From positions 1 to 8,573 of the forward strand of contig JBBSHE010000075.1 of assembly GCA_038253325.1 (NCBI GenBank): a stretch of 8,573 bases of DNA, written 5' to 3'. The position numbers and the translations under genes are program-made. The notes beneath the pieces were generated by a model that searched no databases, was not told the origin of the DNA, and saw only the letters and a list, made by a program, of their open reading frames with translations. This DNA comes from JBBSHE01 sp038253325 (GTDB lineage: Bacteria; Actinomycetota; Actinomycetes; Propionibacteriales; Nocardioidaceae). Of this stretch, positions 1 to 7,636 are shown in pieces (position 1 is the stretch's first letter; every line of letters starts with the position of its first letter).

Positions 1-1
1 A

Positions 2-133
2 TCAGCACGGATCATCGTTACCGGGCACGCGTTCATACAGAACTTCAAACGTGGCCACTACGACATCGCCACCGACGCACCCGTCCACCACCGAGTTCGA
101 GTTGCATTCGATGAGCTGGCGCTCGCCATCTGA
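2..133 (+). CDS. IS6-family transposase, C-terminal fragment cut by the window edge
   Basis: The reading frame enters from the left edge and ends at TGA (131-133), giving 43 residues. The visible peptide contains GHAFIQNFKRGHYDIAT and ends FDELALAI. This resembles, from memory, the C-terminal tail of actinobacterial IS6-like DDE transposases (a G-H-x-F-I/V-Q-N-x-x-R-G-H-Y pattern). It lies past the catalytic DDE core, so no catalytic residue is visible. The stop sits 55 bp inside the element's end, as expected for a compact single-ORF IS. Transcription runs toward the disrupted glycerate kinase gene, convergent with it. The family call rests mainly on the matching terminal repeat; the peptide alone would be weaker evidence. 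Confidence 0.7.
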   Translation, partial: SARIIVTGHAFIQNFKRGHYDIATDAPVHHRVRVAFDELALAI

Positions 134-168
134 TCCACCGCAGGCGGACAATCAGCCATGCCACGCGA

Positions 169-732
169 TCACCCAACGCAACAGAGCCGTCCTGCGTCGT
201 CGATGTGATCCAGGTCGAGGAGAGCGGCACCGCCCGGGACGAGCTCGCGACCGTCCGCATCGAGGAAACGGGCACCGAGCGCCTGGACCATTCCCGCGCC
301 ACCGTCGGTGGTCGCGCTGCCGCCGATCCCGAGCACGATACGCCGGGCACCGACGTCCAGCGCGTGGCGTACCAGCTCGCCCGTGCCGTACGTCGATGCC
401 GTCAAGGCTGCCGGCCGGCCGCCGGGCAGCCGGGAGAGCCCCGATGCCTCGGCCAGCTCCAGAACGGCTGTCTCACCCTTGATCGCGATGTCTGCCTGCA
501 CCGGCTCTCCGGTCGGGCCGCGCACCGTGATCGTGCTTGCCCGGTAGCCGGCCGCGATCGCCGCCTGGACGGTGCCGTCACCGCCGTCGGCCACCGGCAG
601 CACGACCACGTCGATCTCTGGGCAACCCGCCGTCAGCCCCTCGGCGATGGCCTCGGCCGCCTCGACGGCTGTGAGACTGCCCTTGAACTTGTCCGGAGCC
701 ACCACGACGCGGTGGCGCCGGGCTTTCCTCAC
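169..732 (-). pseudogene. glxK: Type I glycerate kinase, truncated after 181 codons by the IS6 insertion
   Basis: The ancestral enzyme phosphorylates D-glycerate with ATP, the last step from glyoxylate to glycolysis. The start is GTG at 732, overlapping the permease stop as GTGA, which suggests translational coupling. Family motifs are clear: APDKFKGS (residues 12-19), PVADGGDGT (46-54), ELAEASGL (92-99) and GIGGSATTDGGAG (135-147). Real kinase sequence ends at G181 plus one base (position 189). The next codons (RLCCVG, then stop at 169) come from the IS end. Family members are about 370-390 residues, so roughly half is missing, including the C-terminal region needed to complete the fold. Activity is very unlikely. 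Whether the rest of the gene survives beyond the IS cannot be seen. GlxK and GarK cannot be separated from sequence; the symbol follows the pathway context. Confidence 0.88.
178..188. repeat. IS6-type terminal inverted repeat (one end)
   Basis: The plus strand reads GCAACAGAGCC, whose complement GGCTCTGTTGC equals the first 11 bases of the IS6/IS6100-type terminal repeat as I recall it. After this core the sequence diverges (GTTGGG rather than AAAG). The partner repeat is outside the window. The base pair 188/189 is the inferred junction with target DNA. Confidence 0.75.
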
Positions 733-2503
733 AACAGCATCCACGACAAGACGGGGGTGGACTGCAAGAAGACCAGGATGCACATCAGTAACAACAATCC
801 CAGGCTCCACCCCACGACCTTGCGGAACAGCTCGCCTTCCTCACCTGCCATCCCCGTGGCCGCTGCGGCGATGGCCAGGTTCTGTGGCGAGATCATCTTG
901 CCCAGGACACCCCAGAGCTGTTGGCAGCGGCCATCAAGACCTCGTCGAGGCCCGCATTCTTGGCGGCGGCGACCTGCAGCGTCCCGAACAGTGCATTGGA
1001 CGACGTGTCCGAACCGGTGACGGCCACACCGAGCCAACCGAGGACAGGCGCCAGGAACGCGAAGGCATCACCAGATCCGGCCATCCAGCTCCCGATGGTG
1101 ATGGTCTGTCCGGAGAAGTTCATCACGTACGCGAGCGCGAGGACTGCGGCCACGGTGAAGATCGCCCACTTGAGCTGGTTGAGCGTCTTGCCATAGGCAC
1201 GCAAGGCAGCAGCGGGAGTCAGCGAGAGCACCACCATGGTGATCAACCCGGAGAGGAGCAGGAGGGTGCCGGCCGCAGGCAGCCAGTTGAAGGTGAAAGT
1301 TGCCGCCGCGGGCGGGTCACCGGTGGGCGTGACGATGTTCAGGCCGGGCCAGTCGAAAAGCTTTGTGCCCTTGGCAAGGGCGTCCTTGACGACGGCTACC
1401 TGGGCCAGTGAGAACACCGCGATGATGATCAGGTACGGCGCGTAGGCCCTGAGCACCTCGGTGCCTTTGTCGCGTGGAGCCCGGTCGGGGCTGCCCGCAC
1501 CGGATCGGTCCGGCCCCGCTGCCCCGCGGTCGCCTGTCGCATCGGGCACGGCGTCAGCTTCGTTCTGGGATGCTCCGCTCGACACGGTGCGCTTCTTGGA
1601 CCCGGTCTCGACGGCGTGGCCAGATGAGCTGGCGCCGCTGATCCGGCTCTGCATCTCGTGCTCGTTCAGGAGCTCGACGGTCAACTCCTCGCTGGGCTGC
1701 CAGACACGTAGCAGCACGACGACCGATGCGGCCGCGGCGAGGGAGGCGATGATGTCGGTGAGCTCGACGGACAGGTAGTTGGACGAGATGAACTGCGCGA
1801 CGGCGAAAACGACGCCGCACACCACCGCAGCCGGCCAGGTCTGCTTGAGACCACGCCGACCGTCGACCATGAACACGAGGATGAGGGGGACGAAAAGCGC
1901 GAGCACCGGGGTCTGGCGGCCGACCGTGCCGGCCAGCTCATCGACCGGGAGCCCGCTGACCGCGGCCAAGGTCGTGATCGGCACCGCGATGGCACCGAAG
2001 GCGACCGGCGCGGTGTTGGCGACCAAGGCCACCGTGGCGGCCTTGATCGGCGTGAAGCCGAGCGCGATCAGCATCACCGCGCTGATCGCCACCGGTGTCC
2101 CGAAGCCCGCCAGTGCCTCCATCAGTGCGCCGAAGCAGAACGCGATGATGATCGCCTGGACCCGCTGGTCGCTCGAGACCGTGCCGAAGGATCGTCGAAG
2201 GACGTCGAAGTGGCCCGACTCCACGGTCATCGAGTAGATCCAGATCGCGTTCACGACGATCCACATGATCGGGAAGATCCCGAACGTCGCACCTTCACCT
2301 GCGGTGCTCAACGCCTGACCGACCGGCATCGAGTACACGAACACCGCCACGATCAGGGCGACACAGAGCGAGGCGAGTCCGGCCCACTGGGCCTTGACCT
2401 TCAACACTCCAAGCAGCAGGAAGATGGTCAACAGCGGTAGGACCGCGAATATCGTTGACAGGGCGAGTGAGTTCCCCACCGGGTCGAAGATCTGCTCGTA
2501 CAA
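729..2503 (-). pseudogene. glcA: LldP/GlcA-family lactate/glycolate permease, frameshifted near the 3' end
   Basis: This is a polytopic inner-membrane proton symporter for 2-hydroxy acids; position beside glcDEF points to glycolate as substrate, though lactate is possible. The start is TTG at 2503, chosen because GGAG lies 7 nt upstream. The first frame gives 536 residues with many hydrophobic helices and family motifs EALAGFGTPVAI (129-140) and GSDTSSNALFG (497-507). It then stops at 893 just after AAANSSG. The neighbouring frame continues at once with GVLGKMISPQN and a final hydrophobic helix to the stop at 729. E. coli LldP has the expected continuous SGGV-GKMISPQ motif here. Restoring one G in the run at 910-913 would join the frames into about 591 residues (E. 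coli GlcA and LldP are 560 and 551). A hydrophilic Ser/Gly/Asp-rich stretch, residues about 271-350, accounts for the extra length. The lesion may be real or a homopolymer sequencing error. Confidence 0.88.
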
Positions 2504-2510
2504 CAGTGGT

Positions 2511-2514
2511 CTCC
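2511..2514 (-). promoter_or_regulatory. Ribosome binding site deciding the TTG start of the permease
   Basis: GGAG on the minus strand sits 7 nt before TTG at 2503 and overlaps the glcF stop codon (TAGGAG). No ATG or GTG nearby has a comparable site, and starting here gives the normal N-terminal layout before the first membrane helix. Confidence 0.6.
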
Positions 2515-3947
2515 TACGTAGTCGACGATGAGTTTTGGTCTGCGCTGATCAGGGAGAGGTCGGTCCCGCGAATCGACGCGTCGAGCAGCTGGACGGGATG
2601 GAACAGTGGTACCCCGGCGTCGAGGTAGCGACGGATCTGCAGCAGGCAGCCCGCGTTGGAGGTCACGACGGCATCGGGCCTGGTCTCCTCGATGTGCTCA
2701 ACCTTGCGCCGACCGAGCCGCTCAGCCGGCTCGGGCTGGACGAGGTTGTAGATGCCTGCCGAGCCGCAGCAGATCTCAGCCTCGGCGATGTCGAGCACCC
2801 TGAGCTCTGGGATCGTCGCCAGGACCGCCCGGGGTTGCGCGGTGATGCCCTGGGCGTGGCCGAGGTGACAGGCGTCGTGGTACGCGACCCGACCCGGGAC
2901 GGGATGACGTGGTGCGACCGAGCCCAGCTCGTCCAAGAGCTCGGAGATGTCACGCACCTTGGCCGAGAAATCCGCTGCCCGGTCCGCATAGTCCGGGTCG
3001 TCGCGGAGCAGCACCCCGTACTCCTTCATCGACGAGCCGCACCCGGCGACGGTCACCACGACCGTGTCCACCTCAACGGACTCGAAGGCGTCGATCAGGT
3101 TCCTGGCTCGCGCAATCGCCTCGGGTTCGCGTCCCGCATGGCTGGACAATGCCCCGCAGCACTGCTGGCTCCTCGGCGCGACCACGTCGCAACCCTCCGC
3201 CGCGAGCACCCGCGTCGCTGCGGCGTTGACGTCACCGAAGAAGACGCGCTGCACACATCCGGACAAGATCCCGACACGACGACGCGACGGCCCGACCGCC
3301 GGTGTGAACGCCGGTTGACGGGCGACAACGCTGCGCATCGACAGGTCTGGGAGAAGGGCCTCCATGGCGCGGAGCCGAGCCGGAAGACGTTCGAGCAGCC
3401 CGGTGGCATCAAGCAGGCGATGGAGCCCCAGCCGCTGGTACAGGGTGCCGAAGAATGCCGCCGCCCGCAGCCGCGAGGGGTAGGGGAAAAGGCTGAAGAT
3501 CATCGTCCTGAACAGCTTGTCCGCGCGCGTACGCTCCCAGTTGCGCTCGATCTGAGGCCGCACCGCCTCGATCAGCTGGTCGTACTTCACGCCGGACGGA
3601 CAGGCTGTCACACACGCCATGCAACCGAGGCAGGCGTCGAAGTTTCCGACGAACTCCTCGTCCATCTCCACCTCGCCGGCCTTGCCTGCCTTCATCAGGT
3701 AGATGCGACCGCGCGGGGAGTTCGTCTCGATGCCCTCCAGGAGATAGGTGGGGCACGTCGGGAGGCAGAACCCGCAGTGAACGCAGTCGTCTATGAGCTC
3801 ACCACTCGGTGGGTGCAACAGGTCGAAGACACCAGCGACCGGGCCCTGCTCGGCCTGCATGCCCGCCGTCATGGCACCAGAGTCGTCGCCTCCATCGGTA
3901 TCTCCTCGGCCCGTGTCCTCGGATCGACGGGCTGTCTCCTGCGGCAT
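2514..3947 (-). CDS. glcF: Glycolate oxidase iron-sulfur subunit GlcF
   Basis: This 477-residue protein is the electron-transfer subunit of the membrane-associated GlcDEF complex, which oxidises glycolate to glyoxylate and passes electrons toward the respiratory chain. Two ferredoxin-type CxxCxxCxxxCP clusters are complete (Cys 55, 58, 61, 65 and 106, 109, 112, 116), predicting two [4Fe-4S] clusters. The second half carries the paired CCG-domain signatures, QQCCGALSSH and, nearer the C-terminus, EICCGSAGIYN. The start is ATG at 3947, with GGGAG 5 nt upstream; the open frame extends further but into glcE. Compared with E. coli GlcF (about 407 residues) it has roughly 30 more residues before the first cluster, rich in Asp, Gly, Glu and Arg. 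Later starts at Met26 or Met30 would remove most of this. It lies 55 nt after glcE and 10 nt before the permease. Related two-domain proteins occur in lactate oxidation, but the three-gene glcDEF set supports glycolate. Confidence 0.93.
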   Translation of the reverse strand: MPQETARRSEDTGRGDTDGGDDSGAMTAGMQAEQGPVAGVFDLLHPPSGELIDDCVHCGFCLPTCPTYLLEGIETNSPRGRIYLMKAGKAGEVEMDEEFVGNFDACLGCMACVTACPSGVKYDQLIEAVRPQIERNWERTRADKLFRTMIFSLFPYPSRLRAAAFFGTLYQRLGLHRLLDATGLLERLPARLRAMEALLPDLSMRSVVARQPAFTPAVGPSRRRVGILSGCVQRVFFGDVNAAATRVLAAEGCDVVAPRSQQCCGALSSHAGREPEAIARARNLIDAFESVEVDTVVVTVAGCGSSMKEYGVLLRDDPDYADRAADFSAKVRDISELLDELGSVAPRHPVPGRVAYHDACHLGHAQGITAQPRAVLATIPELRVLDIAEAEICCGSAGIYNLVQPEPAERLGRRKVEHIEETRPDAVVTSNAGCLLQIRRYLDAGVPLFHPVQLLDASIRGTDLSLISADQNSSSTT

Positions 3948-3952
3948 CTGGT

Positions 3953-3957
3953 CTCCC
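3953..3957 (-). promoter_or_regulatory. Ribosome binding site deciding the glcF start
   Basis: GGGAG on the minus strand lies 5 nt before ATG at 3947, in the 55-nt gap after glcE. It selects this start over the much longer upstream frame, which only overlaps glcE and has no family resemblance there. Confidence 0.65.
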
Positions 3958-4002
3958 GTTCGTGGGCGGTGGTGCGTTCGGTGGTGACGGATCGGCGCTC
4001 GC

Positions 4003-5220
4003 TCAGTACCAGGGGTGGAAGCGTTGCGGCGCGAACCGCCCCGCCGGGTCGAACTGCGTCTTGATCCGCTTGAGCAGCTCGACCGTCGACGGCGGTGGGC
4101 CCAGCGCGTCGACGAGCCCGTCGACCTCGAAGGAGCGGCTGCGCAGCAGGACGCTGGCTCCTTGGGCGAGTGCGCGTTCGCGCAGCTCGGTGAACGCCGT
4201 CGCATGGCCCTGGGCATCGCCGCCACGGATCCGGACGGTGTGCATCCCCAACGACACGCTGGAGATTAGGCGGGCCTCGACGTCGGCGGCGGCGGCGATG
4301 TCGAGGGCGTCGGAGGTGAGACCGCCGAGCCTGGTGGGCAGGGTGCAGATGCGTACGACCGTCTCTTGCTCCTCGCCTCGAACGGCGGCGGCATGCTCCT
4401 GCCAGGAGGTCTCGGCGTCCTCATCGGACAGCTGACGGGTGGTGACGCCGAGCCCGTCGAGCATCGAGGTCAGCTGAGAGCGGGAGCTGTCGAGGTAGCC
4501 CGCGGCACCTTCGGTCTTGACCAGAAGCGTTCCGGAGCCGGACTGGCTGATCCATTCCACAGCTGACGGCTCGAACGGGCCGGCTGCGATCGCGACGGCC
4601 GCCGCGGTGGCTTGGTCCGCATCGGCCGTACCGGTGATAGTGAGGGCGCCAGATGGCCGCGGGTGCAGGCGTACGACGACCTCGGCGATCATCGCGAGGC
4701 TGCCCAGCGACCCGTGCACGAGCTTGGCGAGGTCATAGCCGGCGACGTTCTTGATCACGTGACCGCCTGCACGAGCCACCGTGCCGTCGGCCAGGATCAG
4801 GGTGACGCCGATGACGAGGTCGCGAATGCCTCCGTAGCGCAGCCGGGACGGCCCTGAGTCGCCCGCCGCGAGCAGGCCCGCGACCGTGGCACCCGTCTCG
4901 GCGGTCGGCGGGTCCAGCGCCAACCACTGGCCGTCGCCCTTGAGGTGCCGCTGCAGCGCGGTGAGTCTCGTCCCGCCTCCAACCGAAGCCGTCATGTCGG
5001 CTGGGTTGTGGGTGAGGACGCCCGCGAGGTCGCTCGTGTCGATCAGCAGGTCCGGCTCGTCGACCCGTCCGGCCCAGTCGAGCTTCGTCGCCCCTCCTCG
5101 CAGGAGCACGCTCCCCTGGGTCGCGCGCAGCAGCTCGGCCGCCTCGCTCGTCGACGACGGCCGCTTCTCACGGCCGGCCGGCACCGCTGGCGTGCGCTGC
5201 TGTGTCGTCACCTCGCGCAT
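4003..5220 (-). CDS. glcE: Glycolate oxidase FAD-binding subunit GlcE
   Basis: This 405-residue protein is the second flavoprotein subunit of glycolate oxidase. It has an FAD-binding PCMH-type fold: RGGATKLDW at 41-49, SVGGGTRL at 79-86, TVAGLLAAG at 112-120, LRYGGIRDLVIG at 127-138 and GGHVIKNVAGYDLAKL at 152-167, the last being highly typical of GlcE. The C-terminus (LKRIKTQFDPAGRFAP) is the short closing motif shared with GlcD-type proteins. E. coli GlcE is about 350 residues, so this one is somewhat longer. The start is ATG at 5220, 5 nt after the glcD stop; no strong Shine-Dalgarno is visible, so translation probably depends on coupling to glcD. A GTG three codons in (Val4) is a weaker alternative. 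No lesion is visible in the frame. Confidence 0.92.
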   Translation of the reverse strand: MREVTTQQRTPAVPAGREKRPSSTSEAAELLRATQGSVLLRGGATKLDWAGRVDEPDLLIDTSDLAGVLTHNPADMTASVGGGTRLTALQRHLKGDGQWLALDPPTAETGATVAGLLAAGDSGPSRLRYGGIRDLVIGVTLILADGTVARAGGHVIKNVAGYDLAKLVHGSLGSLAMIAEVVVRLHPRPSGALTITGTADADQATAAAVAIAAGPFEPSAVEWISQSGSGTLLVKTEGAAGYLDSSRSQLTSMLDGLGVTTRQLSDEDAETSWQEHAAAVRGEEQETVVRICTLPTRLGGLTSDALDIAAAADVEARLISSVSLGMHTVRIRGGDAQGHATAFTELRERALAQGASVLLRSRSFEVDGLVDALGPPPSTVELLKRIKTQFDPAGRFAPQRFHPWY

Positions 5221-5225
5221 CGGCG

Positions 5226-6719
5226 TCACATCCGCTCGATCTGGCCCGATGCCTCGAGCGGATGCTCTCGGTACGGGCCGGGCTTCTCGCCGCACAGGCG
5301 GGGCGTGGGGAAGATCTTTCCCGGGTTGGAGATGCCCGTCGGGTCGAACGCCGCGCGCAGCCGCTTCATCACCTCGAGATCGTCCTCGGAGAACATCTTC
5401 GGCATCGAGCACGCCTTGTCCGTGCCGACCCCGTGCTCTCCGGTGATCGAGCCGCCCATCTCGACGCAGAGCTCCGCAATCGCCGTCGACAGCTCTTCAC
5501 CGCGTTCGGACTCCCCCTCCGTCGCCGCGTTGTAGAGCACAAGCGGATGCAGGTTGCCGTCGCCGGCGTGGAAGACGTTGGCGACACGGAGGCCGGCCTC
5601 CGAAGCCATCTCCTCCATCCTTGCCAGGACCTCGCCGAGCTTGGTGCGCGGGATCACGCCGTCCTGGACGAAGTAGTCGGGACTGATCCGACCCATCGCG
5701 GCGAACGCCGCCTTGCGTCCCTTCCAGATCAGCATCCGTTCGCCGGCGTCGGCAGCGACCCGCACGTGCGTCGAGCCGGCCTCCTGGCAGATCTCCTGGA
5801 CGCGGTCGAAGTCCTCCTCGCACTGGGCGGCCGGGCCGTCGATCTCCACCACGAGCGCGGCCGCGGTGTCGAGCGAGTAACCCGCGTGCACCGCCGCCTC
5901 ACACGCCTCGATGGCCAGCTCGTCGAGCATCTCGACCGCCGCTGGGACGATACCGGCCGCGATGATGCCACTGACCGCCTCGCCCGCCTGGGCCGCACTG
6001 GGGAAGTCGGCGACCATCGTCTGGACGTCCTCGGGCTTTCGCAGCAGACGAACGGTGATCGACGTCGCGATCGCCAGCGTGCCCTCGGACCCGATCACGG
6101 CGCCGCGCAGGTCGGGCCCACACTGCTCGATCCCGTCACCGCCGACGGTCACGACGCTCGCGTCGGGGAGCACCAGCGTCATCGCGTACACATGGTTGGT
6201 GGTGAACCCGTACTTCAGGCAGTGCGCTCCCCCGGAGTTCTCGGCGATGTTGCCGCCGATGGTGCAGACGATCTGGCTGGAGGGGTCGGGTGCGAAGTAC
6301 AGGTCGTGCGCGGCGACCGCCTTGCTGATGTCGGCGTTCGTCACCCCGGGCTCGACGGTCATCCGCTGATTGTCGACGTCGGGGGGGAGAACCTTGCGCA
6401 TCCGGGCCAGGCTGATCACGATCCCCTCCGCGACCGGCAGGGCACCGCCGGAAAGTCCAGTGCCCGCTCCCCGGGCGACGTACGGGATGTGCTCACGGGC
6501 GCAGACGCCGACGACCGCCGCGACCTCTTCGGTCGTCTCGGGGAACGCCACCAGCGCCGGCACCACGCGGTAGCCCGTGATGGCGTCGCACTCGAAGGTG
6601 CGCAACCGGGTCGCATCGGTGATGATCCGATCGGGTGCGAGCCGGCGTCGGAGTTCCTCGGCGAGTTCGTCGGTGACGACGCCCGCCTGGTGGTCAACGT
6701 CTACGAGTTGTGCGCTCAT
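5226..6719 (-). CDS. glcD: Glycolate oxidase catalytic FAD subunit GlcD
   Basis: This 497-residue protein matches E. coli GlcD (499) in length. It is the main flavoprotein subunit that oxidises glycolate to glyoxylate. The PCMH-type FAD-binding motifs are RGAGTGLSGGA (83-93), TIGGNIAENSGG (153-164) and, further on, GSEGTLAIAT. The C-terminal oxidase domain has the family signatures HAGDGNLHP and GGSITGEHGVGTDKA, which supply catalytic and metal- or flavin-contacting His/Glu residues in this family, then FDPTGISNPGKIFP. The start is ATG at 6719, with GGAAGG 6 nt upstream. It is the first structural gene of the operon and follows the IclR gene by 97 nt. Relatives include D-lactate and D-2-hydroxyglutarate dehydrogenases; separate glcE and glcF genes downstream favour glycolate oxidase. 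The frame is intact. Confidence 0.95.
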   Translation of the reverse strand: MSAQLVDVDHQAGVVTDELAEELRRRLAPDRIITDATRLRTFECDAITGYRVVPALVAFPETTEEVAAVVGVCAREHIPYVARGAGTGLSGGALPVAEGIVISLARMRKVLPPDVDNQRMTVEPGVTNADISKAVAAHDLYFAPDPSSQIVCTIGGNIAENSGGAHCLKYGFTTNHVYAMTLVLPDASVVTVGGDGIEQCGPDLRGAVIGSEGTLAIATSITVRLLRKPEDVQTMVADFPSAAQAGEAVSGIIAAGIVPAAVEMLDELAIEACEAAVHAGYSLDTAAALVVEIDGPAAQCEEDFDRVQEICQEAGSTHVRVAADAGERMLIWKGRKAAFAAMGRISPDYFVQDGVIPRTKLGEVLARMEEMASEAGLRVANVFHAGDGNLHPLVLYNAATEGESERGEELSTAIAELCVEMGGSITGEHGVGTDKACSMPKMFSEDDLEVMKRLRAAFDPTGISNPGKIFPTPRLCGEKPGPYREHPLEASGQIERM

Positions 6720-6757
6720 CGGCCGCCTTCCACATCACGGAGGCTTTCTTTCGCAGA

Positions 6758-6787
6758 ACGATCCACCCTTACGAAGTGATGTGTCAA
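6758..6787 (-). promoter_or_regulatory. Candidate promoter of the glcDEF operon
   Basis: The 97-nt gap between the IclR gene and glcD contains a perfect TTGACA on the minus strand (6782-6787). The best -10 match is weak: GATCGT (6758-6763) at 18-nt spacing, three of six to consensus, as is common for activator-dependent promoters. The -35 is embedded in AGCCTTGACA (6782-6791), which recurs at the hyi promoter. Read-through from the IclR gene is also possible. Confidence 0.45.
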
Positions 6788-6816
6788 GGCTCACACCCGA
6801 CTGGAGCACCTGGCCT

Positions 6817-7584
6817 TCAGGAAGAGATGCCGACCAGGTCGCGCGAGAGACCCAGGGCGACGCGCTGCATCACCGGCGCAATCTCGGTCACCCTGCTGAC
6901 CGTGATGCGCCCCGACGGTCCAGAGACCGAGACGGCGGCCATCGTCGGAGCACCGAGCACCGGCACCGCGATGCACCTCACCCCGAGCTCCTGCTCCCCT
7001 GAATCCATCGCCCAGCCCTGTTCCCGAACCTCGCTCAGCTCGCTCAACATCGCATCGGGCTCGGTGATGGTGCGTGGGGTCTGTGCTTGCATCCCGGTCC
7101 GGTCGAGGAGCTTCAGCACCTCCTCGTCGGTCATCTGGGCGAGCAGCGCCTTCCCGACGCCGGTGCAGTGCACCGGCACTCGCCGGCCTACCTCGGTGAA
7201 CATCCGCATGGAGTGGCTGGACGGGACCTGGGCAACGTACACGACCTCGTCGCCTTCGAGAAGAGCCATGTTGGCGGTCTCACCGATGTCGGCGACCAGG
7301 GTCGTCAGGTGCGGGATCGCGTACGACCCGATCGAGCGAGCGGCGATCTCGCCGAGCCTGATCAGCCCGGGTCCGAGAACGTACCTGCGCGCAGAGTCGC
7401 GGCCGACATAACCGTTGTGGACGAGCGCGCCGACCAGACGGTGGACCGTGGGCAGCGGGAGTCCGGTCGCGGTCTCCAGATCGGCGAGCCGCATCGAACC
7501 GTCCGCATCGGCGAGCAGCTTGAGGATGCGCAGCGCGCGATCAACCGACTGGACTCCGCTGCCACCAATATCGTTGACGGCCAT
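6817..7584 (-). CDS. IclR-family transcriptional regulator of the glycolate/glyoxylate locus
   Basis: This 255-residue protein has the normal IclR-family length and layout. A winged helix-turn-helix occupies residues about 11-60, with VQSVDRALRILKLL at 11-24 and a recognition helix around LPTVHRLVGAL (44-54). A linker leads to the effector-binding domain (about 75-250), with features such as SSHSMRMFTEVGRRVPVHCTGVGKALLA and a C-terminal GVRCIAVPVL segment. The start is ATG at 7584, preceded at 6 nt by GGGAGG; the open frame continues upstream into the divergent control region without resemblance to the family. IclR proteins commonly control acetate, glyoxylate or allantoin routes (for example AllR controls gcl and hyi in E. 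coli), so placement between glcDEF and hyi suggests local control, with glyoxylate or glycolate as possible ligand. That role is inferred. The frame is intact. Confidence 0.9.
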   Translation of the reverse strand: MAVNDIGGSGVQSVDRALRILKLLADADGSMRLADLETATGLPLPTVHRLVGALVHNGYVGRDSARRYVLGPGLIRLGEIAARSIGSYAIPHLTTLVADIGETANMALLEGDEVVYVAQVPSSHSMRMFTEVGRRVPVHCTGVGKALLAQMTDEEVLKLLDRTGMQAQTPRTITEPDAMLSELSEVREQGWAMDSGEQELGVRCIAVPVLGAPTMAAVSVSGPSGRITVSRVTEIAPVMQRVALGLSRDLVGISS

Positions 7585-7636
7585 TACACGCCTCCCGCGC
7601 GTTCTGCTTCCACCATCCGGAACATACTTGCAAGCC

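Larger units (their letters stand above)
1..188 (+). mobile_element. Right-hand end of an IS6-family insertion sequence (partial)
   Basis: This is the terminal part of an insertion sequence whose remainder lies beyond the left edge. It contains the last codons of a transposase (2-133), about 55 bp of non-coding tail, and an end that reads GGCTCTGTTGC outward-in on the minus strand (178-188). That end matches the terminal repeat I know for IS6-family elements such as IS6100 (GGCTCTGTTGCAAA). The boundary at 188/189 is also where homology to glycerate kinase stops on the other side, so two independent signals agree. IS6 elements usually make 8-bp target duplications, so 189-196 (GTCCTGCG) would be the copy on this side. 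The other copy cannot be seen. The exact IS name is not determinable from this fragment. Confidence 0.8.

Noticed and set aside
905..920. Programmed -1 ribosomal frameshift in the permease
   Set aside because: The site TCT GGG GTG does not fit an X XXY YYZ slippery heptamer, no obvious downstream pseudoknot was seen, and permeases of this family are not known for recoding. A deletion or read error is simpler. A run of 4-5 G is also too short for phase variation.
2535..4064. A 509-codon open frame on the plus strand opposite glcF
   Set aside because: It is the antisense shadow of glcF: Arg/His-rich composition, no recognisable domain, no ribosome site, while the opposite strand encodes clear iron-sulfur motifs. 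Long antisense frames are common in GC-rich genomes.
2514..6719. Reading the three-gene set as a D-lactate oxidation system
   Set aside because: Separate GlcD, GlcE and GlcF homologues, with GlcE's typical GGHVIKNVAGYD motif, plus glycerate kinase and hydroxypyruvate isomerase neighbours, fit glycolate better. Lactate as an additional permease substrate is not excluded.
5202..6779. A 525-codon open frame on the plus strand opposite glcD
   Set aside because: It mirrors glcD codon for codon, is rich in Arg, Asp and His, and shows no family signature. GC-biased third positions explain the absence of stops.
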